Shown in pieces: positions 33,199 through 41,532 of a stretch of 55,882 nt of DNA. The DNA comes from Agromyces seonyuensis (GTDB lineage Bacteria; Actinomycetota; Actinomycetes; Actinomycetales; Microbacteriaceae): the NCBI RefSeq assembly GCF_009789225.1, contig NZ_WSTA01000016.1, forward strand, positions 1 to 55,882, given 5' to 3'. Every line of letters begins with the position of its first letter. Position 1 is the first letter of the stretch. The position numbers and the translations under genes are program-made. Below the pieces are notes generated by a model, which worked only from the letters and a program-made list of their open reading frames with translations, was not told where the DNA came from and did not search any database.

Positions 33199-34794
33199 TC
33201 AGGTGAGCGCGCGGACCGAGCCGAACCCGTCGTGCACCGTCTCCGGCAGCGGGGCGTCGAACACCTCGACCTCGGCGTTGCGGGGGGAGTACTTCGGCCA
33301 ACCCGGATCGAGCTGGTGCACGAATGCGACCGCATCGGCGTGCAGCGCACCGGCGAGCATCGTGGGCGGGTTCGGGCCGAGCGCCGCGGCGACCCCGTCC
33401 GCAGCGAGACGGTCGAAGAAGAACGGCAGGTCGGAGCAGTGCACCGCCCGCTTGCGCTGCGCGCGGGAGCGCCACGCGAAGCGGGCGAGCCACGTCTTGG
33501 CGGGTCCGCGCACCTCGGCGAGTTCGAGCGCGAAGGCGCGGAACACCCGGTCGCTCACGTAGCGCCCCGCCCACCCCGCCGTGCCGCCGCGCAGGCCGGC
33601 GTTGTCGGCCACCCAGTCGCGCCGCCGACGCCGCGGGATGCCGAGCCGGCGGAGCATCCACGATTTCGGGAGGAATCGGAGCGCGCCGCGGTGCGCGTCG
33701 AAGAGCTTGGCGAACTCGTCGTCGGTGGCGGTGAGCACGAGCGGGATTCCGGCGCCGAGACCGCGCCGCGCCGCTTCGAGGATGCCGTGGGGGATGAGGT
33801 CGCCGTCGATCGTCGGCGCGAACCCGGGGCCGTCGTCGAGCAGCTCCCGGGTTGCGGCCGTGGGCTTGAGGCCGCCGGCCGCGGCTTCCGTCTCGAGCTT
33901 GGCGATGCGCTCGGGGCTGAGCGACGAGAATCCGGCGACGGTCGGCTCGACTCCGCCGAGGGCGGCGAGCGCCCGTCCGATGCGTTCGGCGCGTTCCGGC
34001 GCGACGCCCGCGTCGAGCCCCGACATCGACCAGGCGGCGCGGAACAGCCCGCGGGCGCGCGGCATCCCGAGCAACGTCAGCACGGCGGCCGCGCCGGCCG
34101 ACTGCCCGGCGATCGTCACGCGCGAGGGGTCGCCGCCGAACGCGCGGATGTTGCCCTGCACCCACTCCAGCGCGAGCAGCCAGTCCAGCACGGCGCGGTT
34201 CGCCGGGGCGTCCTCGATCCAGCCGAAGCCGTCGAGCCCGAGCCGGTACGAGACGTTGACCGTGACGACGCCGTCGCGGTTGAACGCGCCGCCGTCGTAC
34301 CAGGGGCTCGCCGGGGAGCCCGCGGTGAAGCCGCCGCCGTGGAAGAACACGAGCACCGGCAACGCGGCCGCGGGATCGGTCGAGGGCGTGAAGACGTCGA
34401 CGTTGAGGACGTCGTCGCCGGGGATCGCCGGTTCGGGGATGAAGGTGCCGGGCAGCTCGGCGCGGAGCGGCGTGGCGCCGTGGAAGCGGGCCTCGCGGAT
34501 GCCGGACCAGCGGGCCCTCGGCATCGGGGGTTGGAAGCGCAGCATGCCGACGGGCGCCTCGGCGAACGGGATGCCGAAGAACGTGATCGTGCCGTCGGCC
34601 CGGCGCCGCCCGCGGAGCGAACCCGCCGGTGCGGTCACCACGACGTTCTCCGGGTCCTCCTGGAACGCGTCGACCGGGAACCCGTCGGGCACCGCAGCCG
34701 CCCGGCCGGGTGCCGGCGGGAGCGGCTCGGCGGCACGTGCCGGTGCGTCAGGGGCGTCGGCGCTGCTCGCGCCGGGATCGTGCTGCAGCGTCAT
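33199..34794 (-). CDS. Type-B carboxylesterase/lipase
   Basis: A 531-residue carboxylesterase-family (PF00135) enzyme. After a Pro/Ala-rich N-terminus come 'SLRGRRRADGTITFFGIPFAEAP', 'LNVDVFTPS', the oxyanion hole FFHGGGF, the nucleophile motif 'VTIAGQSAGAAA' and a late catalytic His region. There is no signal peptide, so it is intracellular. GGAGGT sits 5 bases before the ATG. It lies 93 bases downstream of, and in line with, a TetR regulator that also faces a reductase gene, so it may be under that regulator. Confidence 0.9.
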   Translation of the reverse strand: MTLQHDPGASSADAPDAPARAAEPLPPAPGRAAAVPDGFPVDAFQEDPENVVVTAPAGSLRGRRRADGTITFFGIPFAEAPVGMLRFQPPMPRARWSGIREARFHGATPLRAELPGTFIPEPAIPGDDVLNVDVFTPSTDPAAALPVLVFFHGGGFTAGSPASPWYDGGAFNRDGVVTVNVSYRLGLDGFGWIEDAPANRAVLDWLLALEWVQGNIRAFGGDPSRVTIAGQSAGAAAVLTLLGMPRARGLFRAAWSMSGLDAGVAPERAERIGRALAALGGVEPTVAGFSSLSPERIAKLETEAAAGGLKPTAATRELLDDGPGFAPTIDGDLIPHGILEAARRGLGAGIPLVLTATDDEFAKLFDAHRGALRFLPKSWMLRRLGIPRRRRRDWVADNAGLRGGTAGWAGRYVSDRVFRAFALELAEVRGPAKTWLARFAWRSRAQRKRAVHCSDLPFFFDRLAADGVAAALGPNPPTMLAGALHADAVAFVHQLDPGWPKYSPRNAEVEVFDAPLPETVHDGFGSVRALT

Positions 34795-34887
34795 CCTCGA
34801 CCTCCCCCGACTGACGATGGATGCCTCGACCGTAGCGGGTCGGCGGCGCCGGGGGAACGAGTGCGGACGGATGACTCGGACCGCGCG

Positions 34888-35469
34888 TCAGCGTGCGGCA
34901 GTGCGGGGGAGCAGACCCGCGACGAGGTCGTCGACGATCTCGTCGGTCGTCGTGCCGGGGTCGATGGGGCTCGTCAGGCGGTCCAGCAGCAGACCGTCGA
35001 TCGCGTAGTGGAAGAGCGCGACCTCCCGCCGGCCGCCGGGCAGACCCGCGGCGACGTTGAACTCGACGTCGGCGTCGAAGCCGGCGCGTTGCCAGGCGCC
35101 GAGCACCGCCTCGAGGTCGGGACGTCGGGATGACTCGAGGCGGAGTTCGAAGAGGGCGAGCGTCACCTCGCGTTCGTCGCTGAGGCGGCGCACGATGTCG
35201 CGGAGGTAGTCGGCGAAGAGCGCGGGGCCGGGTTCGGCGTTCGCCCGGCGTTCGAGGTCGGCGGCGGTCGGCATGAGTCGTTCGCCGATGCGCTCGACGA
35301 GTCCGGCGACCAGGGCGTCGCGGCTGCGGAAGTAGTTCGCGGTGGTGCCGACGGGCACGCCCGCGGCCTGGTCGACCGCACGGTGGGTGAGCCCGCGGGA
35401 ACCGTCCCGGGCCAGTACGAGGAGCCCCGCATCCGCGATCGCGCGCCGTCGGACCTCGTTCTTCGCCAT
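34888..35469 (-). CDS. TetR-family transcriptional regulator
   Basis: A 193-residue repressor: an N-terminal TetR helix-turn-helix ('RRRAIADAGLLVLARDGSRGLTHRAVDQAAGVPVGTTANYFRSRDAL', about 7-53) and a C-terminal ligand-binding helical domain. GAGGAGG precedes the ATG closely. It is divergent from a DHFR-like reductase gene, and two related palindromic sites lie between the starts, so it very probably represses itself and the reductase. The carboxylesterase downstream may share the transcript. Confidence 0.9.
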   Translation of the reverse strand: MAKNEVRRRAIADAGLLVLARDGSRGLTHRAVDQAAGVPVGTTANYFRSRDALVAGLVERIGERLMPTAADLERRANAEPGPALFADYLRDIVRRLSDEREVTLALFELRLESSRRPDLEAVLGAWQRAGFDADVEFNVAAGLPGGRREVALFHYAIDGLLLDRLTSPIDPGTTTDEIVDDLVAGLLPRTAAR

Positions 35470-35514
35470 TCTGCCTCCTCGGTCGTCGCCGGTCGTGGAC
35501 TCGAGGGTAGCGCG

Positions 35515-35562
35515 AACCACTACAGCTGCGGTAGTTTCGCAATCACTACAGATGTTGTGATT
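35515..35562. promoter_or_regulatory. Two candidate TetR operators in a divergent promoter
   Basis: Site 1 (35515-35537) centres on CACTACAGCTGCGGTAGT; site 2 (35541-35562) reads AATCAC...GTGATT around ACTACAGATGTTG. Both share the half-site CACTACAG(A/C)TG and both are imperfect inverted repeats. They fill the spacer between the TetR gene and the reductase gene and are markedly AT-richer than the surroundings. Confidence 0.6.
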
Positions 35563-35574
35563 CAGGAGGAACCG

Positions 35575-36150
35575 ATGCGAGAACTCGTGTACTACGTCGC
35601 CGTCAGCCTCGACGGCTTCATCGCCGGACCGCACGGCGAGTTCGACGCCTTCCTCGTCGAAGGCGACCATATGGACGGCATCAATGCCGACTGGGCCGAC
35701 ACGATCCCGACGGCCGTCGCCGAGCACCTCGGGATCGCTCAGAACCGCTCGGTCGTCGACACCGTGCTCATGGGCTGGAACACGTATGCGGTCGGCCTGC
35801 CGCACGGGGTCGTGAGTCCGTACCGGCACCTGCGGCAACTCGTCTTCACGGGGTCGCACGCCGTGGAATCCGACGAGGTCGAAGCGAGCGCCGAGAACCC
35901 GGTGGAGGTGGTCCGCCGGCTGAAAGCCGAAGAAGGCGCCGCGATCTGGCTGTGCGGCGGCGGCGCGCTCGCCGCGACCCTCGCCGGCGAGATCGACCGG
36001 CTCGTGCTGAAACGCCAACCCCTGCTGTTCGGGTCGGGCATCCCGCTCTTCGGATCGCGGCCGTATGCGCCCGAGCGATTCGACGAGGTCGGGACGACGG
36101 CGTACCGCAGCGGGGTCGTCGTGTCGGAGTTCGAGCGAATCCGGGACTGA
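35575..36150 (+). CDS. Dihydrofolate reductase-family (RibD C-terminal-like) protein
   Basis: A 191-residue NAD(P)H-dependent reductase-like protein. It opens with the hallmark strand 'YYVAVSLDGFIAG' and carries 'VLMGWNTYAVG', the nucleotide-binding 'WLCGGGALAATLAGEIDRL' and 'PLLFGSGIPLF', all features of the RibD_C/DHFR-like family whose members are usually not true folate enzymes. CAGGAGGAACCG directly precedes the ATG, a strong ribosome site. Its promoter overlaps the two TetR operators, so expression is probably inducible. Confidence 0.85.
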   Translation: MRELVYYVAVSLDGFIAGPHGEFDAFLVEGDHMDGINADWADTIPTAVAEHLGIAQNRSVVDTVLMGWNTYAVGLPHGVVSPYRHLRQLVFTGSHAVESDEVEASAENPVEVVRRLKAEEGAAIWLCGGGALAATLAGEIDRLVLKRQPLLFGSGIPLFGSRPYAPERFDEVGTTAYRSGVVVSEFERIRD

Positions 36151-36155
36151 GACGC

Positions 36156-36193
36156 CGACGGGCCGGTCGGGCGGAAGCCCGGCCGGCCCGTCG
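36156..36193. terminator. Bidirectional hairpin terminator
   Basis: A 17-bp stem (36156-36172 with 36177-36193) with a GGAA tetraloop and a single T-G wobble. It lies between the convergent reductase and 2-hydroxy-acid dehydrogenase genes and can terminate both. Confidence 0.75.
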
Positions 36194-36204
36194 AGTGCGC
36201 GGGA

Positions 36205-37716
36205 TCAGTCGGCGTCGGGGGCGGCGGCATCCGGCGCGGTCGCCTTCGCGACGGCCGGCTTCGTCGACTTCGTCGCGGTGCGCCCGGGCGCCGAGGAGGC
36301 TGTGGTCCTGGCTGCGGTCTTCGCAGTGGCGGACTTCGCCGCGACCGTCTTGGCCGGAGCGGCGGTCGCCGCGGCCGTCTTGGCCGCCCGCGCCGTCGTC
36401 GGCTTCGCCGCAGCCGTCGTGCGCGGCGCGCGGACCGTGCGCGGTTTCGCCTCGGCGATCGCCTCGGCCTGCGCGGCGACGGCGGGCCGGACGCGCGTGA
36501 AGCGCGAGAGTTGCGTGACGTGCTGCGGGCCGAGTTCGTCGAGGGTGCGCACCTCGAGCAGCTTCATCGTGCGGACGATCTCGTTCGAGAGGATCTCGAT
36601 CGTCTTGTCGACGCCGCGGCGGCCGCCGGCCATGAGGCCGTAGAGGTAGGCGCGGCCCACCATGGTCGACTTCGCGCCGAGCGCGACGGCGGCGACGATG
36701 TCGGCGCCCGACATGATGCCGGTGTCGACGAGCACCTCGGTGTCGCCGCCGACCTCGCGGGCGACCTCGGGCAGCAGCTCGAACGGGACGGGCGCGCGAT
36801 CGAGCTGGCGTCCGCCGTGGTTGGAGAGCACGATGCCGTCGACGCCGAGGCCGGCGAGGATCTTCGCGTCGGCGAGGGTCTGCACGCCCTTCACGACGAG
36901 CTTGCCGGGCCACATCCCGCGGATGATCTCGAGGTCGTCGAAGGAGATCGTCGGGTCCATCGCCGAATCGAGCAGCTCGCCGACGGTGCCGCCGGTGGAG
37001 GAGAGCGAGGCGAACGTCAACGGCTCGGTGGTGAGGAAGTTGATCCACCAGGCGGGCCGCGGGATGGCGTTGAGGACCGTCTTCGGCGTGAGCTGCGGCG
37101 GGATCGAGAAGCCGTTGCGCTTGTCGCGCAAGCGCGCACCGGCGACGGGGGTGTCGACGGTGAAGTGCAGGGTGTCGAAGCCCGCGGCGGCGGCGCGGCG
37201 CACGAGCTCGTACGAGCGCTCGCGCTCGCGCATGACGTAGAGCTGGAACCACAGCCGGCCGTCGGGGTTCGCGGCCCGCACGTTCTCGATCGACGTCGTG
37301 CCGAGCGTCGAGAGCGTGAAGGGGATGCCTGCGGCGCCGGCCGCGCCGGCGCCGGCGATCTCGCCCTCGGTCTGCATCAGGCGGGTGAAGCCGGTCGGGG
37401 CGATCGCGAACGGGAACGCGCTCGGTCCGCCGAGCGCCTCGCGCGACGTGTCGACGTCGGCGACATTGCGCAGGATGCCGGGGTGGAACTCGATGTCCTG
37501 GAACGCCTGGCGGGCGCGGGCGAGCGAGATCTCGCCCTCGGCGGCGCCCTCGGTGTACTCGAACGCGGCCTTCGGGGTGCGGCGGTGGGCGATCCTGCGC
37601 AGGTCCGCGATCGTCAGCGCGTGCTCGAGGCGGCGGTCGGTCGGGTTCATGGTGGGCGCCTTGAACCGCATGAGCTGGGCGAGCTCTTTCGGGTTCGGGA
37701 ACTGTCGCTGGACCAT
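36205..37716 (-). CDS. FMN-dependent 2-hydroxy-acid (lactate-type) dehydrogenase/oxidase with histone H1-like tail
   Basis: A 503-residue enzyme. Residues 1 to about 410 form the FMN-binding TIM barrel of the lactate/glycolate oxidase family: Tyr54, '[10 protein letters not shown]', Lys276 in VVKGVQ, the catalytic His300 in SNHGGRQLD with Arg303, and '[18 protein letters not shown]' and 'VGRAYLYGL' for the FMN phosphate. Residues about 411-503 are a low-complexity tail of Ala, Lys, Thr, Arg and Pro with AAK/TAK repeats like histone H1 C-termini, ending in an acidic PDAAAPDAD; this is not part of the family. It follows a FadR/LldR-type regulator gene by 36 bases in one operon, which suggests L-lactate utilisation. 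Confidence 0.9.
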   Translation of the reverse strand: MVQRQFPNPKELAQLMRFKAPTMNPTDRRLEHALTIADLRRIAHRRTPKAAFEYTEGAAEGEISLARARQAFQDIEFHPGILRNVADVDTSREALGGPSAFPFAIAPTGFTRLMQTEGEIAGAGAAGAAGIPFTLSTLGTTSIENVRAANPDGRLWFQLYVMRERERSYELVRRAAAAGFDTLHFTVDTPVAGARLRDKRNGFSIPPQLTPKTVLNAIPRPAWWINFLTTEPLTFASLSSTGGTVGELLDSAMDPTISFDDLEIIRGMWPGKLVVKGVQTLADAKILAGLGVDGIVLSNHGGRQLDRAPVPFELLPEVAREVGGDTEVLVDTGIMSGADIVAAVALGAKSTMVGRAYLYGLMAGGRRGVDKTIEILSNEIVRTMKLLEVRTLDELGPQHVTQLSRFTRVRPAVAAQAEAIAEAKPRTVRAPRTTAAAKPTTARAAKTAAATAAPAKTVAAKSATAKTAARTTASSAPGRTATKSTKPAVAKATAPDAAAPDAD

Positions 37717-37752
37717 TCGGGGGCCTTTCGTGTCGGTCGGTCGGTCGATCGT

Positions 37753-38508
37753 TCAGGGCCGGGTGCCGCGCGTCGCGGGGACGGCGGTGTCGGCGTGGTA
37801 GCGGGAGATGTGCTCGTGGATGCGCGCGCCGGCGAGAGCGGGGTCGCCCGCGTCGATCGCGTCGAGAACCGCTCGGTGCTCGGCGCGCAGGCGCGCGGCC
37901 ATGCGCGGCCAGTCCGCGACGGCCTCGGCGCCGGCGATCGTGTAGCGCTCGATGCCGCTGCGCAGCCCGGCCATCGTCGCGGCGACCACCTCGTTGCCTG
38001 CGGCGACCGCGAGGGCGAGGTGGAACGCGGCGTCGAGCCCGATGAAATCGGCCGCGGGGAGCCCGGGGGCGTCCATCGCGTCGAGGAGCCGACGGGCGTC
38101 GGCGAGGGGGTCGTCGCCGGTCCCGACCGGCCCGGATGCCTCGGGCGACGCCGCGGCGTTCCGTTCGGCGAGGCGTTCGGCGACGGTGCGCTCGAGCAGG
38201 AGCCGAGTCGCGACGACGTCGGCGACGGGGAAGCCGCGCGCGGCGACCTGGAGCCGCATGAGCGCGCTCATCCCGCCCTGCGGCGTGGCGGTGATGAAGG
38301 CGCCCGCGCTCGGCCCGGACCCGGTCGCGGTGCGCACCAGCCCGAGCACTTCGAGGGCGCGGAGCGCCTCGCGCACACTCGAGCGCCCGACGCCGAGGTC
38401 GGCGGAGAGGGCGCGCTCGCCGGGGAGGCGGTCGCCGACGGCGAGGTCGCCCGCGAGCATCGCGGACTCGACGTGCTGGAGCACGAGCTCCCAGGCCCGC
38501 TCGCTCAC
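37753..38508 (-). CDS. FadR/LldR-type GntR regulator (FCD domain)
   Basis: A 251-residue repressor: a GntR winged helix ('DRLPGERALSADLGVGRSSVREALRALEVLGLV', about 26-58) and an FCD effector domain whose metal-site residues can be seen at 'GLDAAFHLAL', 'EHRAVLDAI' and 'GARIHEHISRY'. GTG at 38508 has GGGAG about 6 bases upstream; an ATG at 38547 lies inside an operator and downstream of the promoter without a ribosome site, so it is less likely. The operators upstream match the TNGTNNNACNA consensus of the FadR subfamily. Probably represses itself and the downstream hydroxy-acid dehydrogenase in the absence of lactate. Confidence 0.85.
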   Translation of the reverse strand: MSERAWELVLQHVESAMLAGDLAVGDRLPGERALSADLGVGRSSVREALRALEVLGLVRTATGSGPSAGAFITATPQGGMSALMRLQVAARGFPVADVVATRLLLERTVAERLAERNAAASPEASGPVGTGDDPLADARRLLDAMDAPGLPAADFIGLDAAFHLALAVAAGNEVVAATMAGLRSGIERYTIAGAEAVADWPRMAARLRAEHRAVLDAIDAGDPALAGARIHEHISRYHADTAVPATRGTRP

Positions 38509-38546
38509 GCGCGCTCCCGTCGTCGTCGTCGGCCGGTCGCCCGGCA

Positions 38547-38586
38547 TGTGGTCGGACCACACCGTACCAGATGTGGTCAGACCACA
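38547..38586. promoter_or_regulatory. Twin FadR-type operators flanking the promoter of the GntR-lactate operon
   Basis: Two perfect palindromes, TGTGGTCGGACCACA (38547-38561) and TGTGGTCAGACCACA (38572-38586), 25 bp centre to centre. Between them, on the minus strand, TACGGT is a plausible -10 element. The sites fit the FadR/LldR subfamily consensus TNGTNNNACNA. They could also affect the divergent DUF1707 gene. Confidence 0.85.
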
Positions 38587-38639
38587 CCGCGCGGCGGGAA
38601 GGGGTTCCCACACCGTCGGTGCTCGGGCACTCTGGGGGG

Positions 38640-39071
38640 ATGAGCGACTACGCCGATCCCGCCACGAGCAGCCTCCGGCTCAGCGACGCCGAGCGCGCGC
38701 AGGCCGTCAAGCGCCTCGACGACGCGCGGTTGGCCGGGCGGCTCGACGGGGCCGAGTACGCCAAGCGCGCCGCGCAGGCCCGCAACGCCGTCGTCCGCGG
38801 CGACCTCGCACCCCTCTTCACCGATCTGCCGTCGGAGCCGTCCGAGTCGTCGCGCCACGAGCCGTGGAAGCCACCGGCGCGGAACTCCCGTGCCCTCGGC
38901 GGCGCCGTCGGCGCGACGATCATGGCGCTCGTCCCGTTCGTCGCGCTCGCGCTGTTCTTCCTCGTCGGCTGGGCCGGCGGCTGGGGCTGGTCCTGGGTCT
39001 TCTTCCTGCTCGTGCCGATCGCGGGCATCATCATCTACGGCCCGGGAGCCGACGAGCGCGGTCGCAGCTGA
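38640..39071 (+). CDS. DUF1707 (SHOCT-like) membrane protein
   Basis: A 143-residue protein with the DUF1707 domain common in actinobacteria (residues about 12-65: 'LRLSDAERAQAVKRLDDARLAGRLDGAEYAKRAAQA..A...GDLAPLFTDLP') followed by two membrane helices (about 85-135). Function unknown; often next to regulatory or envelope genes. CACTCT lies six bases before the ATG, which fits the leaderless pattern. Confidence 0.85.
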   Translation: MSDYADPATSSLRLSDAERAQAVKRLDDARLAGRLDGAEYAKRAAQARNAVVRGDLAPLFTDLPSEPSESSRHEPWKPPARNSRALGGAVGATIMALVPFVALALFFLVGWAGGWGWSWVFFLLVPIAGIIIYGPGADERGRS

Positions 39072-39076
39072 CCGGT

Positions 39077-39094
39077 GCGGCCGGAGCCGGCCGC
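39077..39094. terminator. Hairpin terminator between convergent genes
   Basis: GCGGCCG-GAGC-CGGCCGC, a perfect 7-bp stem with a 4-base loop, 6 bases after the DUF1707 stop and before the convergent NYN gene end. Confidence 0.5.
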
Positions 39095-39117
39095 CCCGGG
39101 CACGAGCGGGGGTCGGG

Positions 39118-40311
39118 TCAGTGCTTCGGCGGCCGGATGCGCACGCGGTTCTGCTCGGTGCCGTCCAGTTCGACGACGGCGCCGCGCGACTCCAGGAAGT
39201 CGGTGAAGCTCGCGAAGCCGAGCGCACGCTCCTGGAAGCCTGGGTCCATGCGCTGCATCTGCGCCTTGACCGCGCCGGAGGACTGCCACTCCTGGTCGTT
39301 CTTCGCCCGCAGCAGCTCGAGGGCCCGTCGGAGCAGGCGGCCCGGGTTGCGGGTCGCGGTCGGGGGTTCCGCGGCGGCGGACTTGGCGGCGCCCGGCGCG
39401 ACCGGCGCGAGGAACAGCGTGCCCGCGGGGACGCTCGGCGCCGCGGCGGCTGCCTCGGGCTCGGCCGCGGGCGTCTCGGGGGTCGAGGCCGGTTCGGACT
39501 TCCCGCCGCCCCTGGCCCGCCTCGGCGTGGACTTGGCCCGGGCCGGTGCATCCTTCGTCGCCGTGGACGCGACCGACGGCGCAGCCGGTTCGGCGGACGA
39601 CTCCGCGGCGGACGACTCCGCAGTGGGCGCGTCGGCGGAAGGCTGCTCGGCGGCGGCATCCTCGGCCGGTGCGGCGCCCCGTCGACGTCGCCCGCGCGGC
39701 GCGGGCGGGGGCGTGGCGGGAGCGCTCTGCTCGCCCTCGCCGAGTTCGTCGTCGGCGTCGCTCGTGAGCAGCGCGTCGTAGTCGGCGAACTCGTCGCACG
39801 CGGCGGCGAGGGCGCGGCTCGTGCCGCCGGCGACGCCGATCCCGACGACGTACCGGCCGAGGCGCTTGCACTTCTGCGCGAGGGCGACGTAGTCCGAGTC
39901 GCCCGCGACGATGACGACGTGGGTGAGGTCGGGCAGTCGGAACAGGTCTTCGACGGCGTCGACGGCGAGTCGGATGTCGGCGCCGTTCTTCGTCGCCGAC
40001 AACGGGAAGAGCTGCACGAGGTCGACCGCGCGGGAGATGAGCTGGCCGCGGTAGCTCGCGTTCACGGGCGTCGACCAGTCCGCGTAGGCGCGGGCCGTCG
40101 CGATCGTGCCGAAGGTGGTCGCGAAGTCGAGCACGGCGTCGAGGTCGACGGTCGCCTCCGCGAGCCGCTCGGCGGTGCGGGGGGTCGGCGTCGCGCGTCG
40201 ACCGGTGTCCTTCCGGTACGCCAGGTCGCCATGGAGCTGGTCGTATCGCGAGATGACGATGTTGTCGAAGTCGAAGTAGAGCGCGACGCGCGGTTCGGCG
40301 GGCTGGGGCAC
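39118..40311 (-). CDS. NYN-domain nuclease-like protein with C-terminal OST-HTH/LOTUS domain
   Basis: A 397-residue protein. The N-terminal NYN (PIN-like) domain (about 1-170) shows its acidic active-site residues: 'VALYFDFDNIV', 'NGADIRLAVDAVEDL' and 'VVIVAGDSDYVALAQ'. A Pro/Ala/Ser/Glu-rich linker of about 150 residues follows, then an OST-HTH/LOTUS-like RNA-binding domain (about 320-397, 'LLRRALELLRAKNDQEW', 'GFASFTDFLESRG', 'NRVRIRP'). NYN plus OST-HTH proteins are thought to process or degrade RNA. GTG at 40311 is preferred because GGGAGG lies 4 bases upstream; the in-frame ATG at 40323 overlaps that ribosome site. Confidence 0.85.
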   Translation of the reverse strand: MPQPAEPRVALYFDFDNIVISRYDQLHGDLAYRKDTGRRATPTPRTAERLAEATVDLDAVLDFATTFGTIATARAYADWSTPVNASYRGQLISRAVDLVQLFPLSATKNGADIRLAVDAVEDLFRLPDLTHVVIVAGDSDYVALAQKCKRLGRYVVGIGVAGGTSRALAAACDEFADYDALLTSDADDELGEGEQSAPATPPPAPRGRRRRGAAPAEDAAAEQPSADAPTAESSAAESSAEPAAPSVASTATKDAPARAKSTPRRARGGGKSEPASTPETPAAEPEAAAAAPSVPAGTLFLAPVAPGAAKSAAAEPPTATRNPGRLLRRALELLRAKNDQEWQSSGAVKAQMQRMDPGFQERALGFASFTDFLESRGAVVELDGTEQNRVRIRPPKH

Positions 40312-40482
40312 TGAGCCTCCCATCGATGAATGCTCCGAGCCTACGGCGTGCGGGCGCCGACCGCCGGTTCGCCGCGGATCATGGCCGCAGCGAGCCGGGC
40401 TCCGGGAATGCTCGCAGCGGGAGGCGGTTTGATAGAGAGCGTCGCCCGTACCCGGCGGCGTCCCCCGCACGAAGGAGTCCGC

Positions 40483-41457
40483 ATGACCGACCTCGCCGCA
40501 TCGACCGATCGCGTCCGCTTCGGCGCATCCGCCCTCGAGATCGCCCCGCTCGCCCTCGGCGGCAACGTCTTCGGCTGGACCGCCGACCGCGACGCCTCGT
40601 TCGCCGTGCTCGACGCCTTCACCGCGGGCGGCGGGAACTTCATCGACACCGCCGACGGCTACTCGCACTGGGTGCCGGGCCACACCGGTGGCGAGTCGGA
40701 GGCGATCATCGGCGAGTGGATCGCGGCCCGCGGCAACCGCGAGGACGTCGTCGTCGCGACGAAGGTGAGCACCAAGCCCGACCGCGCCGGGCTCTCGCCC
40801 GAGAACATCCGCGCCGCCGTCGACGAGTCGCTCGCGCGCCTCGGCGTCGAGCGCATCGATCTCTACTACGCCCACTTCGACGACGAGTCCGTGCCGCTCG
40901 CCGACACGGCCGGCGCGTTCTCCGAACTCGTCGACGCGGGCAAGATCGCCGAGATCGGCATCTCGAACTACTCGCCCGAGCGCATCGACGACTGGTTCTC
41001 GGTCGTGGACGCGCTCGGCCTGCACCGCCCGGTGGCGCTGCAGCCGCACTACAACCTGCTCGAGCGCGGCTTCGAAGGTCCGCTGCGCGAGCGCGCCGAG
41101 CGCCACGGCCTCGCCGTGTTCCCGTACTTCGGGCTCGCGAAGGGCTTCCTCGCCGGCAAGTACCGCTCGGCCGAGGACGCCGCGGTCGAGGGCGCGAGCC
41201 CCCGGGCCGCCGCCGCGGTCGGCTACCTGGAGCGCGGCGGCGACCGCGTGCTCGCGGCCCTCGACGAGATCGCGGCCGCCCAGCGCGTGCCGGTCGCGGC
41301 CGTCTCGCTCGCCTGGCTGCGCCGCCAGCCGACGATCGCCGCGCCCATCGCGAGCGCCCGCACGATCGAGCAGCTTCCCGCACTCCTCGCGTCGCTGCGC
41401 GTCGACCTCACCGCCGGCGAGCTCGCGGCCCTCGACGCGGCGTCTCGCACGGCCTGA
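40483..41457 (+). CDS. Aldo/keto reductase
   Basis: A 324-residue NADPH-dependent oxidoreductase with a TIM barrel. It has the catalytic Asp/Tyr motif 'FIDTADGYS', Lys in 'VVVATKVS', His in 'IDLYYAHFDD', 'IAEIGISNYSPERI' and the C-terminal cofactor segment 'PIASARTIEQLPALLAS'. It belongs to the AKR group near IolS/YdhF-like enzymes; the substrate is unknown. GAAGGAG lies 6 bases before the ATG, which selects this start over an upstream one at 40330. Followed by a terminator; it appears monocistronic. Confidence 0.92.
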   Translation: MTDLAASTDRVRFGASALEIAPLALGGNVFGWTADRDASFAVLDAFTAGGGNFIDTADGYSHWVPGHTGGESEAIIGEWIAARGNREDVVVATKVSTKPDRAGLSPENIRAAVDESLARLGVERIDLYYAHFDDESVPLADTAGAFSELVDAGKIAEIGISNYSPERIDDWFSVVDALGLHRPVALQPHYNLLERGFEGPLRERAERHGLAVFPYFGLAKGFLAGKYRSAEDAAVEGASPRAAAAVGYLERGGDRVLAALDEIAAAQRVPVAAVSLAWLRRQPTIAAPIASARTIEQLPALLASLRVDLTAGELAALDAASRTA

Positions 41458-41463
41458 TCCGGC

Positions 41464-41501
41464 ACGGGCGGGCGCCGTCGTGCTCGACGTCGCCCGCCCG
41501 T
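41464..41501 (+). terminator. Hairpin terminator after the aldo/keto reductase gene
   Basis: An 11-bp perfect stem (41464-41474 with 41491-41501) around a 16-base loop, immediately after the stop. Confidence 0.6.
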
Positions 41502-41532
41502 CGCCCGGGGACCCGGGCGTAGCGTTGCGGGC

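Noticed and set aside
37732-37747. CGGT tetranucleotide run between the GntR and hydroxy-acid dehydrogenase genes
   Set aside because: Only about three and a half copies in a spacer; too short to suggest phase variation.
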